Shown here piece by piece: positions 16,770 through 25,646 of a DNA stretch of 64,000 nucleotides. Under the pieces are notes generated by a model that was given only the letters and a program-made list of their open reading frames with translations, had not been told where the DNA came from and did no database searches. Numbering within the stretch: the first letter of the stretch is position 1; each line of letters starts with the position of its first letter. The DNA is from Paenibacillus sp. FSL K6-3182 (GTDB lineage Bacteria; Bacillota; Bacilli; Paenibacillales; Paenibacillaceae), in the NCBI RefSeq assembly GCF_037976325.1, contig NZ_CP150265.1:5593001-5657000 (forward strand), in the 5' to 3' direction. A program made the position numbers and the translations under genes.

Positions 16770-18563
16770 TTACAAAGCCGCTTCCGCAGTCTCAAACTGG
16801 CTATTGTACAATTCAGCATAGAAGCCGTTTGCCGCAAGCAGCTCGTAATGATTGCCGCTTTCGATAATATCCCCGTCCTTCATGACGAGAATAATATCGG
16901 CATTCTTGATCGTAGACAACCTGTGCGCGATAACAAAAGAAGTTCGTCCTGCCATCAACCGATCCATCGCTTCCTGAATGAGAAGCTCCGTTCTCGTATC
17001 GACTGAACTTGTTGCCTCGTCGAGGATGAGCAGCGGGGCGTTCGCAATGAGCGCTCTTGCAATCGTGATGAGCTGTTTCTGACCTGCGGAAAGGTTCACT
17101 TGCTCGTTCAATACCGTGTCGTAGCCATTCGTTAAGGTTCGGATAAAATGATCAATACCGACAGCCTTGCAGACGGCCTTCACATCCGCATCAGTAACCC
17201 CTTGCTTGTTGAAGACGATATTTTCTTTGATCGTTCCCTCGAACAGCCATGTATCCTGAAGCACCATACAAAATTGTTCATGAACATTTTCCCGAGGTAG
17301 CTCATGGATCGGAACGCCATCGATAGCAATTTCCCCGCCATTCAGCTCATAAAATCGCATCAACAAATTGACGATCGTCGTCTTCCCTGCACCCGTCGGC
17401 CCGACGATGGCGATCTTCTGACCAGGCAAAGCACGGGCTGAGAAATCGTGAATGATGAGCTTATCCGGATCATATCCGAAGGAAACGTTCCGGAATTCGA
17501 CCTGCCCCTTAACATCCTTAAGCACCTTCGATTTATGGTTCTCTTCCTCAAGCTCTTTCTCTTCTAAAAATTCAAAAACGCGCGCGGCTGCAGCTGCAGT
17601 TGATTGCAGACTAGTCGCGGCTTGTGCAATTTGCCCCAAGGGCTGCGTGAACAATCGAACATAAAGCATGAAAGCGACGATGACACCAAACGAAATATGA
17701 CCATTCATCGCTAATGCTCCGCCGACAATACAGACCGACACATAACCGAAGTTTCCGACAAACATCATGAGCGGCATCGTCAAGCCGGATAGAAACTGCG
17801 ACTTCCATGAACTTTCATATAATTTATCGTTTATCTGATTAAAAGTTTCCTTCGCCTTCCGCTCTCCATTATAGACCTTAACCACATCGTAGCCTGAGTA
17901 TATTTCTTCGACATGGCCATTCATCGCACCAAGATTCGCCTGCTGGTGAACGAAATGCGTTTGTGATTTTTTGATCATCACGGTCATAAAGGCAAATCCT
18001 AGAAACGTCGAAATGATCGCCGTCAACGTCATCCATACGTTTGTATAGAACATCATGACCAAGGAGCCGACCAGCATCGTAACGGAAGTAACCAGCATCC
18101 CGACGCTTTGATTCATCGTTTGCCCGATCGTGTCGATGTCGTTCGTGACGCGGCTCAGCACGTCTCCATTGCTCGTGGAATCAAAATATTTGAGCGGAAG
18201 CTTATTGATCTTCTGGGAAATGCGCGTACGCAAGCTTTTCGATACCTTCTGGGTTACCGTAGCCATAATATAGCCTTGGAAGAACGAGAAGATGACGCTT
18301 AATCCATATAGAACAGCAAGCAATATACCAATGCTGCTAACTGCGTCCATATCAATTTCGCCCATTAACCCTTTGGTAATATGATCCGTCATATCCTTCA
18401 GCTTGCTTGGCCCGACAATCGTAAATATCGTGCCCACCACGGACAGCAGCAGAGCCACGACAATAAGAGGAATGTGCGGCTTGCAATAGGCGACGAGCTT
18501 GCCCATTGTGCCTTTGAAATCGATGTTTTGTTTGGTAGCGACCTGTTGTTTAGCCAATTTCAA
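16770..18563 (-). CDS. ABC exporter half-transporter, subunit B (catalytic-Glu subunit)
   Basis: 597 residues: six TM helices in the first ~340, then a nucleotide-binding domain with Walker A GPTGAGKTT, Q-loop VLQDTWLFEG, signature LSAGQ, Walker B LLILDEATSSVD with the catalytic Glu, and H-loop IAHRLST. The signature differs from LSGGQ, while the partner subunit has consensus LSGGQ but lacks the catalytic Glu; this is the asymmetric pattern of heterodimeric multidrug exporters (TM287/288, BmrCD). Translation starts at a TTG overlapping the upstream gene by 14 bp, after AGGAGG. The dimer probably expels drugs or lipids from the inner leaflet. Confidence 0.92.
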   Translation of the reverse strand: MKLAKQQVATKQNIDFKGTMGKLVAYCKPHIPLIVVALLLSVVGTIFTIVGPSKLKDMTDHITKGLMGEIDMDAVSSIGILLAVLYGLSVIFSFFQGYIMATVTQKVSKSLRTRISQKINKLPLKYFDSTSNGDVLSRVTNDIDTIGQTMNQSVGMLVTSVTMLVGSLVMMFYTNVWMTLTAIISTFLGFAFMTVMIKKSQTHFVHQQANLGAMNGHVEEIYSGYDVVKVYNGERKAKETFNQINDKLYESSWKSQFLSGLTMPLMMFVGNFGYVSVCIVGGALAMNGHISFGVIVAFMLYVRLFTQPLGQIAQAATSLQSTAAAAARVFEFLEEKELEEENHKSKVLKDVKGQVEFRNVSFGYDPDKLIIHDFSARALPGQKIAIVGPTGAGKTTIVNLLMRFYELNGGEIAIDGVPIHELPRENVHEQFCMVLQDTWLFEGTIKENIVFNKQGVTDADVKAVCKAVGIDHFIRTLTNGYDTVLNEQVNLSAGQKQLITIARALIANAPLLILDEATSSVDTRTELLIQEAMDRLMAGRTSFVIAHRLSTIKNADIILVMKDGDIIESGNHYELLAANGFYAELYNSQFETAEAAL

Positions 18564-20313
18564 GCTCCTCCTTCGATAACTGAGAGTTCGCGATCTGACG
18601 ATATACCTCGCAGGTTTGAAGCAGCTCTTGATGCGTGCCTCTTCCTACAATTTTGCCTTCGTCTAGAACGAGTATGAGATCGGCTTCCTTAATAGTTCCG
18701 ATTCGCTGCCCCACAATTAGGTTGGTAGCTCCAGCTGTTTCTTGATTCAACATGGAACGCAGCTGGCGGTCGGTTTTGTAATCAAGCGCAGAGAAGGAGT
18801 CGTCAAAAATATAAATGTCAGGCTTACGGTAGATAGCCCTAGCGATGGATAACCGCTGCTTCTGTCCGCCAGACAAATTCGAGCCGCCTTGCGAGATAGT
18901 GCCCTCATACCCGCCTTCTAGCTTCTCGACAAACTCTTGTCCCTTAGCGATCGCTACCGCTTTCTTCACATCGTCCGCCGAGCCAGCCACATGCCCATTA
19001 TCACCATAAGCGACGTTGGACGTCACTGTTCCGCTGAACAATACGGCTTTCTGAGGAACATAGCCAAGCTTGTTATGCAGATCTTTCAGTGAGTAATCCT
19101 TCACATTCATTCCCGCAACAAGCACTTCGCCGTCCGTCACATCGTAAAATCTTGGAATTAAGTTCATCATTGTACTCTTGCCGCTACCCGTGGAGCCGAT
19201 AAACGCAACCGTCTCTCCCCTGCGTGCAACGAAGCTGATATCCCTAAGTACATATTCATCCGAATCCGCATACTTGAAGCTGACATTCCGGAATTCAATC
19301 TCTCCTGCTTTCGCAGCATTAGTTGATTTCGCACTGCCATCCTTGATGCTTGGTTCTGTATTTAATACTTCCATGACACGCTTGGCAGCAACCGACGCCC
19401 GCGGAAGCATGAAGAAAACCATCGACAGCATCATAAAGGCCATGACGATCTGCATGGCATAAGACGAGAAAATGACCATGTCGCTGAATAAGCCTAATCT
19501 AGCTGCTGTATCCGCTCCATTAATCAGATACGCTCCGATCCAATAAATCGCCAAGCTTAATCCGCTCATAATTAAGCTCATGACCGGCATCATTAATGCC
19601 ATTAATCGGCTTGTGAATAGATTCGCATCGGTTAACTCCCGATTTGCGAACTCGAACTTTGCTTCTTGGCTTGGTCCAGCATTATAAGCACGAATGACTC
19701 GCAGACCTTGAAGCCCTTCTCTCGTTACTCGGTTCAGTTGATCCGTTAGTCCTTGAATCATTCTGAACTTCGGCATGGCGAACAAAATAACGATCGCGAT
19801 CATGAGAAGAAGCAGTGCAACCGAAATACCGGACGAGAGCGTCCATTGCCAGCTCTTGCTTGAGATTTTCACAATTGCCCAGCCTGCCAGAATAGGCGCT
19901 TTAATCATGACCTGCAGCCCCATCGCCACAATCGTTTGTACTTGCGTAATATCGTTCGTGGAACGCGTAATGAGGCTTGCTGTTGAAAATTGATTCATCT
20001 CGGCCATGGAGAATGATTCAACCTTGTCGAAGAGCAGGCTTCTAAGCCTCTTAGCGAGCGATGCAGCGCTCTTCGCGACCAAATAAACAACGATGAAGGA
20101 TGCAATTAAGCTTCCAATGGCACACAGCATCATATAGGCGCCTGGCTCCCATACCTCGTTTAAGGAGCTGCCTTCCGTCTGCACCAGCTTTGTGATTTCT
20201 GCCAAATAATCGGGAAGCTTGAGATCGAGCCATACCTGGAACACGATAAATGCAGTACTGATGACGATAAACCAAACATTTTTGGGATTGAAATACTTCA
20301 AAATCTTAAGCAT
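18550..20313 (-). CDS. ABC exporter half-transporter, subunit A (degenerate-site subunit)
   Basis: 587 residues with six TM helices (~1-330) and an NBD: Walker A GSTGSGKST, Q-loop YVPQKAVLFSG, signature LSGGQKQR, Walker B IYIFDDSFSALD. The residue after the Walker B Asp is Asp instead of Glu, and the H-loop region reads VGQRIGTI, lacking the usual His. Both changes mark the non-hydrolytic site of a heterodimeric exporter. AAGGAG precedes ATG at 20313. It lies 94 bp after the MarR gene and is presumably under MarR control. Confidence 0.92.
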   Translation of the reverse strand: MLKILKYFNPKNVWFIVISTAFIVFQVWLDLKLPDYLAEITKLVQTEGSSLNEVWEPGAYMMLCAIGSLIASFIVVYLVAKSAASLAKRLRSLLFDKVESFSMAEMNQFSTASLITRSTNDITQVQTIVAMGLQVMIKAPILAGWAIVKISSKSWQWTLSSGISVALLLLMIAIVILFAMPKFRMIQGLTDQLNRVTREGLQGLRVIRAYNAGPSQEAKFEFANRELTDANLFTSRLMALMMPVMSLIMSGLSLAIYWIGAYLINGADTAARLGLFSDMVIFSSYAMQIVMAFMMLSMVFFMLPRASVAAKRVMEVLNTEPSIKDGSAKSTNAAKAGEIEFRNVSFKYADSDEYVLRDISFVARRGETVAFIGSTGSGKSTMMNLIPRFYDVTDGEVLVAGMNVKDYSLKDLHNKLGYVPQKAVLFSGTVTSNVAYGDNGHVAGSADDVKKAVAIAKGQEFVEKLEGGYEGTISQGGSNLSGGQKQRLSIARAIYRKPDIYIFDDSFSALDYKTDRQLRSMLNQETAGATNLIVGQRIGTIKEADLILVLDEGKIVGRGTHQELLQTCEVYRQIANSQLSKEELEIG

Positions 20314-20407
20314 TTATCAAACGCTCCTTCTCCATGTTGTTAGCCATAGAACTGTAAGCCTACTAACTATATTACAATAATAAAAGCCGCTCCAACAACT
20401 TCGGCGA

Positions 20408-20842
20408 CTACTCCAAATTCTTTTTGATTTTATCGAGCACATTAAAAAAAGTATCCATCTCCTCTTGCGATAGACCTTTCTTAATTTCACGCTCCAATTC
20501 AACGTATTTTAAAATAATAGCTTCATGGTATTCAATAGCTTTTGGCGTAAGAATAATCCTCTTTAGTCTTGCATCATAAGGAACAGACTCTCTCGTTATG
20601 AGATTATTTTTCTCCATCAATTGCAAAATCTTACTCGCGGTCGAACGCCGAATCGTGAACTGGCTCTCGAAATCGCGTTGAAAAATCTCCTTGTGCTGGT
20701 TCTCAACAAAGTACCTCAGCACCCATCCATGCATGCCAGTCAATTGATCGCCATATTTTTGACTCATAAACCCGCTAACCTGTCTATGCAGCATATTTCT
20801 TAGCGTTCTAAGTTCGAGCGCAACTGATCGATCTCTGTTCAT
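20408..20842 (-). CDS. MarR-family transcriptional regulator
   Basis: 144 residues with an AAAGGGGGG site before ATG at 20842. The winged helix shows IFQRDFESQFTIRRSTASKI, LQLMEKNNLITRES and the wing VPYDARLKRIILT; outer helices form the dimer interface. It is the first gene of a MarR-ABC-ABC operon, a classic layout for ligand-relieved repression of a multidrug exporter. A 7-2-7 palindrome sits right downstream of the operon -10, so self-repression is expected. Confidence 0.92.
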   Translation of the reverse strand: MNRDRSVALELRTLRNMLHRQVSGFMSQKYGDQLTGMHGWVLRYFVENQHKEIFQRDFESQFTIRRSTASKILQLMEKNNLITRESVPYDARLKRIILTPKAIEYHEAIILKYVELEREIKKGLSQEEMDTFFNVLDKIKKNLE

Positions 20843-20897
20843 TTTCGCCCCCCTTTACCTATCATCTCCAGCTCTTTCCTCATTTTATCACAATTAT

Positions 20898-20944
20898 TGT
20901 TAGTCAACTAACATTAATTATATATTAAAAGCTTTAAACCACAA
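20898..20944 (-). promoter_or_regulatory. promoter and MarR-type operator of the ABC exporter operon
   Basis: On the minus strand TTGTGG (20939-20944), 16 bp, TATAAT (20917-20922). TGTTAGT-CA-ACTAACA (20898-20913) is a perfect inverted repeat over the expected start site, where a bound MarR dimer would block initiation. Confidence 0.65.
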
Positions 20945-20951
20945 TGAACAT

Positions 20952-20985
20952 CAAAGAGGAGCTGACCTCGCGGCAGCTCCCTCCT
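20952..20985 (-). terminator. hairpin at the end of the biosynthetic operon
   Basis: GGAGCTG and CAGCTCC arms with a short GC-rich loop lie about 35 bp past the stop of the BtrH-like gene. The trailing T tract on the minus strand is weak (TCTTTGATGTT), so termination may be incomplete or may be helped by other factors. Confidence 0.45.
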
Positions 20986-21015
20986 ACTATCTCATCCTTA
21001 TATCATTTTAGATAG

Positions 21016-22092
21016 CTATCTACTTTCTACATAAGTCTTATTCGATTTCGATGGCACTTCTAGAAGTTTAATTAATTTAAGCAAAAGAACAGGCTCTTCT
21101 TCTCGGAATTGGTCAAAGCGGAGCCTCAACCGTTTAAATACTTCCTTATCTTCGCGAATAACATGACGAATGTATTGATCTCTCAGCTTCATCGCCCGTT
21201 TTGTTATATCCTTGTAGCCTTCCACAAGCTCTTCGTCATACGAGATTATCCCCTCTTCTACTAGATAACCGATTCGCTCGCTCATCATTTTTTTATGCTC
21301 CCAGAGAACGTGAAGATGTCTCGCATCGTTGCGGTCACCCAGCCTAGAATCGTTTTGCTCTACAGCATCAAAGTACATTTGCAGATAGTCATACACCTTG
21401 ATTCCGAAAGCTTCCTCGTCTGGATTATAATTAATTCGGTTTAAATGGGTCTCGCCATTAACATAATCGAGCAGCTGGTCGATCGCGGCCGTTTTATCAA
21501 AAGGATAAGCAGAATGCGGTGCGTATTTGTAAAAATACGTATGATGATCAGACGTGAGTTTCTCCTTCAAAAGCTTTCGCATAGAACCTGCAGCATCCTG
21601 AAACTCTTGGAATGGGATCTTCACATTTCGGTACACCCCCGTATGATCGAACATGGAAGCATCAAACATATTTTCCTCCCAGTCAAAACCGTACAGAAAA
21701 AGATGATGAGGGAACGGCTCTTTCTGATAAGAAGCTGCCGGTGACAGCTTGGCTTCGTCCACAAACACAATGCAGTAATAGCCGCTTCGGATCTGATCCG
21801 CGAAAAATTTCGGCCAGTCATCCAATGCCAAATTATCTAGAATCGTATAATTCACAGAGCATGTTAAAAGAAACGGATTATTGAAATTCAACTCGTTTGG
21901 CTTGCCCCGAAAAAAATCGATAAAATATTGCCTGCCGTCCTCCATAAATTTAGTGGTACAGGATAACTGGATAAAGTTGCTGTAATACCAAGGAATCGTT
22001 TCTTCGTGGACGCTGGTGATTGAAAGGGTGTAGGCCCATCGTAAAAACCCTTTAAGTGGCGGATTCAACACGGGAAGCTGTACCGCGTTCAT
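21016..22092 (-). CDS. BtrH-like / C39-fold-like biosynthetic protein
   Basis: 358 residues, last gene of the ten-gene operon. AGGAGG eight bases before ATG; overlaps the GH3 gene by 41 bp. The block PHHLFLYGFDWEENMFDASM followed by FDHTGVYRN resembles the H-[ED]-x-F-x-Y-G-[YF]-D core of BtrH N-terminal-like proteins found in carrier-protein and NRPS clusters; the C-terminal ~130 residues are helical and charged. BtrH in butirosin transfers the acyl chain from the carrier protein to the aminoglycoside. I do not see the expected catalytic Cys near the N-terminus (only C45 in LSCTTKF), so activity is doubtful. Assignment is by pattern, moderate confidence. Confidence 0.5.
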   Translation of the reverse strand: MNAVQLPVLNPPLKGFLRWAYTLSITSVHEETIPWYYSNFIQLSCTTKFMEDGRQYFIDFFRGKPNELNFNNPFLLTCSVNYTILDNLALDDWPKFFADQIRSGYYCIVFVDEAKLSPAASYQKEPFPHHLFLYGFDWEENMFDASMFDHTGVYRNVKIPFQEFQDAAGSMRKLLKEKLTSDHHTYFYKYAPHSAYPFDKTAAIDQLLDYVNGETHLNRINYNPDEEAFGIKVYDYLQMYFDAVEQNDSRLGDRNDARHLHVLWEHKKMMSERIGYLVEEGIISYDEELVEGYKDITKRAMKLRDQYIRHVIREDKEVFKRLRLRFDQFREEEPVLLLKLIKLLEVPSKSNKTYVESR

Positions 22093-23716
22093 ATGATTCG
22101 CCTCCTTCTAATGAGTAATCGGGAAGCGTAACTGGTAAAATTCCTTCAGGCTTAAACTTGCCCAGTAAAACGCTAGAAAGGGCCTGCAATGTTAGCGGAT
22201 GATGCTCATAACAGGCTAGAAAACCTTTAGCTTCTGGAAATGCCGCGAGATCAACGGGGTTGCGAAGGGAGATCGGAATGACTTTGTTTCCTCCTGCCAA
22301 AAGCTTGCGAACCAAAACGGTCTGCCCGTGATTAGAAGCCGTATGGAATATTCCCACGACGATCTGCCCATATCCTTCTGCTCCGGAGACCAAGTCCGCA
22401 ATTTCATCCGTACTCGGACTAGTCCCATACAACCGCTCCATAAACTTTGCTTTCATCAAAGGATATAGAAAGCTGCCGAGGGTGTCATCGTATATCGGTT
22501 CATCCTCAGACTTGCAAGCAGCCGCCATCTGCGGCCAAAGCACAAGCGTGTCGACTTCGGAAGACAACTGGCAAAAATTCGGTTCACGGTTCATCATGGT
22601 GATGCTTTTCTGGCGAAGCAGCTTAATCGTCCGAAGTGTTTGCGAATGATCGAGATAGGTCTGCGTTTCTTCCCAGCTGCGCTCTCGCAGCTCTCCGATG
22701 CGGAGCTCCTTAAGGAGAAGAATGCGCTCCACGGAAGCATCAATCCGATCTTCAGGCAGACGCCCATCTGCTACCGCATGTTCCAGTGCTGCTGCCGCCT
22801 CCAGCTGGCTTTCGTACGTATGGCTGACGAGAAGAAGATCTGCTCCAGCAAGTACGGCTCTTACGACTGCCTCCCCGACGCCAATGCCTTGTGTTACAGC
22901 GTTCATTTCCATGCAATCCGTCACGATAAGCCCCTTGAAATCCAGCTCTTCCCGTAGCAGTCCCGTCAATACTTCATGAGAGTGTGTGGCTGGAACAGAC
23001 AAACCGCCGCTTAGCAATGGAATCCCGACATGGGCAGTCATTACGGCTTCGGCCCCTGCCCGCGCACAGCGCCGAAACGGTACGAGCTCGACAGACCGCA
23101 GACGCTCAAGAGAATGCCTCACGACCGGCAGCTCAGCGTGCGAATCTACCTCCGTGTCGCCGTGCCCAGGAAAATGCTTAATAACAGAGACGATGCCTCC
23201 ATCCTGAAAGCCAAGCATTGCTGCGATCCCAAGCTCAGCGACAAGTTCAGCTTCGTCACCGTATGCCCGGACATCAATAATCGGATTTCGCGGATTGACG
23301 TTAATATCGACCACCGGCGCGAAATTCATATTGATGCCCAGCAACTTCAGCTCTTTTGCCGTTCCCTTTGCGGCTTCATAAAGCAGCAAAGGATCACGTG
23401 CCGCTCCCAAAGCCATTGCCGCTGGCAGCTGTGAAATTCCCTGTCTTAATCGGACGACCATGCCACCTTCCTGATCTGTTCCGATCCATAGCGGTATGCC
23501 TGTTGCATCCGCAGCCATTTGTTGGAGTTTCTTCGTTAAAGCAAATGCCTGCTCAGGGTTGTCCAAATTACGGGAAAAGAACACGACTCCCCCGATGAAA
23601 TGGTTTTGCAAGAGGTCGCCAATATTCGCATCCGGCGTAAGTCCCTCGAAGCCTACCATAAGCATCTGCCCAATTTTCTCTTTCATCGTAAGCTGGCTAC
23701 AAGCTCTCACCTGCAT
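22052..23716 (-). CDS. GH3 beta-N-acetylhexosaminidase (NagZ-like), cytoplasmic
   Basis: 554 residues. Catalytic-domain motifs: GTDQEGG, VIKHFPGHGDTEVDSH (the flexible-loop His acting as acid/base in NagZ-type GH3), and LIVTDCMEMNAV (nucleophile Asp). A C-terminal ~190-residue domain follows. There is no signal peptide, so it acts inside the cell. NagZ enzymes remove beta-linked N-acetylglucosamine. Inside this operon, next to a glycosyltransferase and exporter, it may trim or reactivate a glycosylated product instead of recycling cell wall. AGGAGG is only one base from ATG 23716; an in-frame GTG at 23710 has ideal 7-bp spacing and may be the real start. Confidence 0.85.
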   Translation of the reverse strand: MQVRACSQLTMKEKIGQMLMVGFEGLTPDANIGDLLQNHFIGGVVFFSRNLDNPEQAFALTKKLQQMAADATGIPLWIGTDQEGGMVVRLRQGISQLPAAMALGAARDPLLLYEAAKGTAKELKLLGINMNFAPVVDINVNPRNPIIDVRAYGDEAELVAELGIAAMLGFQDGGIVSVIKHFPGHGDTEVDSHAELPVVRHSLERLRSVELVPFRRCARAGAEAVMTAHVGIPLLSGGLSVPATHSHEVLTGLLREELDFKGLIVTDCMEMNAVTQGIGVGEAVVRAVLAGADLLLVSHTYESQLEAAAALEHAVADGRLPEDRIDASVERILLLKELRIGELRERSWEETQTYLDHSQTLRTIKLLRQKSITMMNREPNFCQLSSEVDTLVLWPQMAAACKSEDEPIYDDTLGSFLYPLMKAKFMERLYGTSPSTDEIADLVSGAEGYGQIVVGIFHTASNHGQTVLVRKLLAGGNKVIPISLRNPVDLAAFPEAKGFLACYEHHPLTLQALSSVLLGKFKPEGILPVTLPDYSLEGGESYERGTASRVESAT

Positions 23717-23729
23717 TCCTCCTCTGACA

Positions 23730-24755
23730 TTACAATTGCGTCCAATCGAATAAAACGCCTAACAAATCAGGCTTACTCCCGGAGAGCCGGGAATAAACCG
23801 ATACAGCTTCGAGCGGGCTTGCTTCTTCCGTTATGAGACTTGCGACGTCCAATTTCCCACGGCGGATAGAATCGAATATGAACATGTTCATTTCCTCTTC
23901 CGTCCAGCCATTAAAACCTTCCATCATTCGGCCGTGAATGCCTAATATGCTGACCGAATTGAAAACGACTTTGGGACCGATCGTCTGTTTTGAAGGCTCT
24001 GTCGAGTCACCTAGCAGAATGACTTTGCCGAGCTCCCGTGTCAGCTGTGTGCAGTAGGGCAGTACCGCATAAGAACCCGTCACATCATATATCGTGTCCA
24101 GCATTTTGCCATCAGTAAGTTGTTCTACCGCTCCGAATGCTTCGGCTACCGTAAGATTCAGCAGATCGGTCGCACCGCTTCTAAGGGCTTGGTTCAGGCG
24201 GGAGCTTTCCGGAGCAATCGCAATAATCTGCCTTGCACCACTCGAATTCAGATACTGAATGACAAGCTGGCCGATAAGACCGAGTCCAACAACTCCCACT
24301 CTTTCACCAAAAGCAGGTTCTGCGCGCAGAATCCCTAGAAGAGCAACCTTAGCAATCTGTGTGAAAACCGCCTCTTCGTCACGGATTGAATCTGGTATAC
24401 TTGCCGCTTCCTTATAGTCTGCGAGGAAATATTGTCGGTGACCAGCCGGGCAGATGACCCGATCGCCGGGCTTTATTCCTTCCACTCCAATGCCTGTCTC
24501 CAGCACTTGCGCCGCCATCGAGTAACCGGGATAGAATGGGTACCGAACCCAAGAGGACCAGACCGTTCCTTCATCGAAACGCCCCTTTAGACAAGCCAGC
24601 TCCGTCCCTGTACTTATTAGTGATTTTTTGGCTGCACATAAAATTTGTCCTCGTCCTGGCTTCGGCACCTGTTCCTCTATAAGCTCAATTCGATCGGGCT
24701 CCTGAAAAATGCAATTTATCGAGGTACGGCCTTGCGTTGTCGCCATGTCCGGCAT
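23730..24755 (-). CDS. medium-chain (alcohol-dehydrogenase-like) oxidoreductase
   Basis: 341 residues. N-terminal GroES-like domain with LISTGTELACLKG and PFYPGYSMAAQV, then a Rossmann domain with VGVVGLGLIGQLVIQYL (GxGxxG) and KVILLGDS. The STGTE version lacks the catalytic Cys of zinc dehydrogenases at that position, a feature of the zinc-binding-dehydrogenase subgroup acting on sugars, cyclitols and biosynthetic intermediates. It stands where BtrE/NeoA-type 2-deoxy-scyllo-inosamine dehydrogenases stand in aminoglycoside clusters, but specificity is unknown. GGAAG lies upstream of ATG; 76 bp separate it from the permease gene. Confidence 0.85.
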   Translation of the reverse strand: MPDMATTQGRTSINCIFQEPDRIELIEEQVPKPGRGQILCAAKKSLISTGTELACLKGRFDEGTVWSSWVRYPFYPGYSMAAQVLETGIGVEGIKPGDRVICPAGHRQYFLADYKEAASIPDSIRDEEAVFTQIAKVALLGILRAEPAFGERVGVVGLGLIGQLVIQYLNSSGARQIIAIAPESSRLNQALRSGATDLLNLTVAEAFGAVEQLTDGKMLDTIYDVTGSYAVLPYCTQLTRELGKVILLGDSTEPSKQTIGPKVVFNSVSILGIHGRMMEGFNGWTEEEMNMFIFDSIRRGKLDVASLITEEASPLEAVSVYSRLSGSKPDLLGVLFDWTQL

Positions 24756-24830
24756 GCGATGACACTTCCTTTTCTAGGCATGGGATATAGATGCTGATAT
24801 TTGTAATTCCCTTATGATCGCAAAACCATC

Positions 24831-25634
24831 TTAACTGCTCGCGCTGCTATATCCCTTCACAGCCTGATTCCAAAGCAGCCGTACAGCTGCGAAGAGCAAA
24901 AGCGATCCGATCAGCGCCAGTCCTGCATATAACCAGCTGAGCTGTCCAAGCAGAAACATAGGTCCGAAATTAGTAATAAGAAACAGCGGAATAACGAAGG
25001 TCCCGATTCTGCGGACCCAAACAGGATAAATAGCCATAGGGAAATTGTTGGCATCCCAGGCGGAATGGGCGATATCCGACATCGCCCCCGTCTGGACGAA
25101 CCAGAATGAAAGCAGCGCTGGGATAATCATTAGGCAATACGTGATGACAACGGAGACCAGCAGCATTAAAGCAAATCCCGTAAGTTGAACGAGCGAAAAC
25201 GGAATATCCATCGCATGCCAGCCGATACCGACCATAGTGAAACCGACCAAAATATCGGGAATTGGCAGCGCCAGATCGACGTATCGCAATGATGCCATAA
25301 ACTGCAGGGAAACGGGCTTCGTAATCATCAAATCAAGCGAGCCGTCTTTAATATACTCAGGAATTTTCATGAAATTTGTAAAAAACAACCCGACATAAAT
25401 TCCCGTAACGACGGTGTGCATACCTATAAATAGAAGCAACCCTTCAGGAGGTATGCCTTCTACATGTAGATCAGTGCGGAACACGACGAGCACATACAAA
25501 AGCTTGGCAAGCAGATAGACAGATTCGACAAGCAGGCTCATCACAAAATTGCCCCGAAACTCCATCTGAGCAATGAGACAATTTTTGATAAACATACCGT
25601 ACAGGCGCAAGTATTTTCTCACAATTTTAAACAT
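24831..25634 (-). CDS. ABC-2 type exporter permease (second subunit)
   Basis: 267 residues with six predicted TM helices, e.g. FVMSLLVESVYLLAKLLYVL, LLLFIGMHTVVTGIYVGLFF, FALMLLVSVVITYCLMIIPA, IALIGSLLLFAAV-like LALIGSLLLFAAVRLLW. The cytoplasmic loop KDGSLDLMITKPVSLQFM is typical of the ABC-2 permease family once called DUF990. It pairs with the permease and NatA-type ATPase upstream to form an exporter, most likely for the product of this operon. A 12-bp gap separates it from its partner. Confidence 0.85.
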   Translation of the reverse strand: MFKIVRKYLRLYGMFIKNCLIAQMEFRGNFVMSLLVESVYLLAKLLYVLVVFRTDLHVEGIPPEGLLLFIGMHTVVTGIYVGLFFTNFMKIPEYIKDGSLDLMITKPVSLQFMASLRYVDLALPIPDILVGFTMVGIGWHAMDIPFSLVQLTGFALMLLVSVVITYCLMIIPALLSFWFVQTGAMSDIAHSAWDANNFPMAIYPVWVRRIGTFVIPLFLITNFGPMFLLGQLSWLYAGLALIGSLLLFAAVRLLWNQAVKGYSSASS

Positions 25635-25646
25635 ATGGAACGTCTG

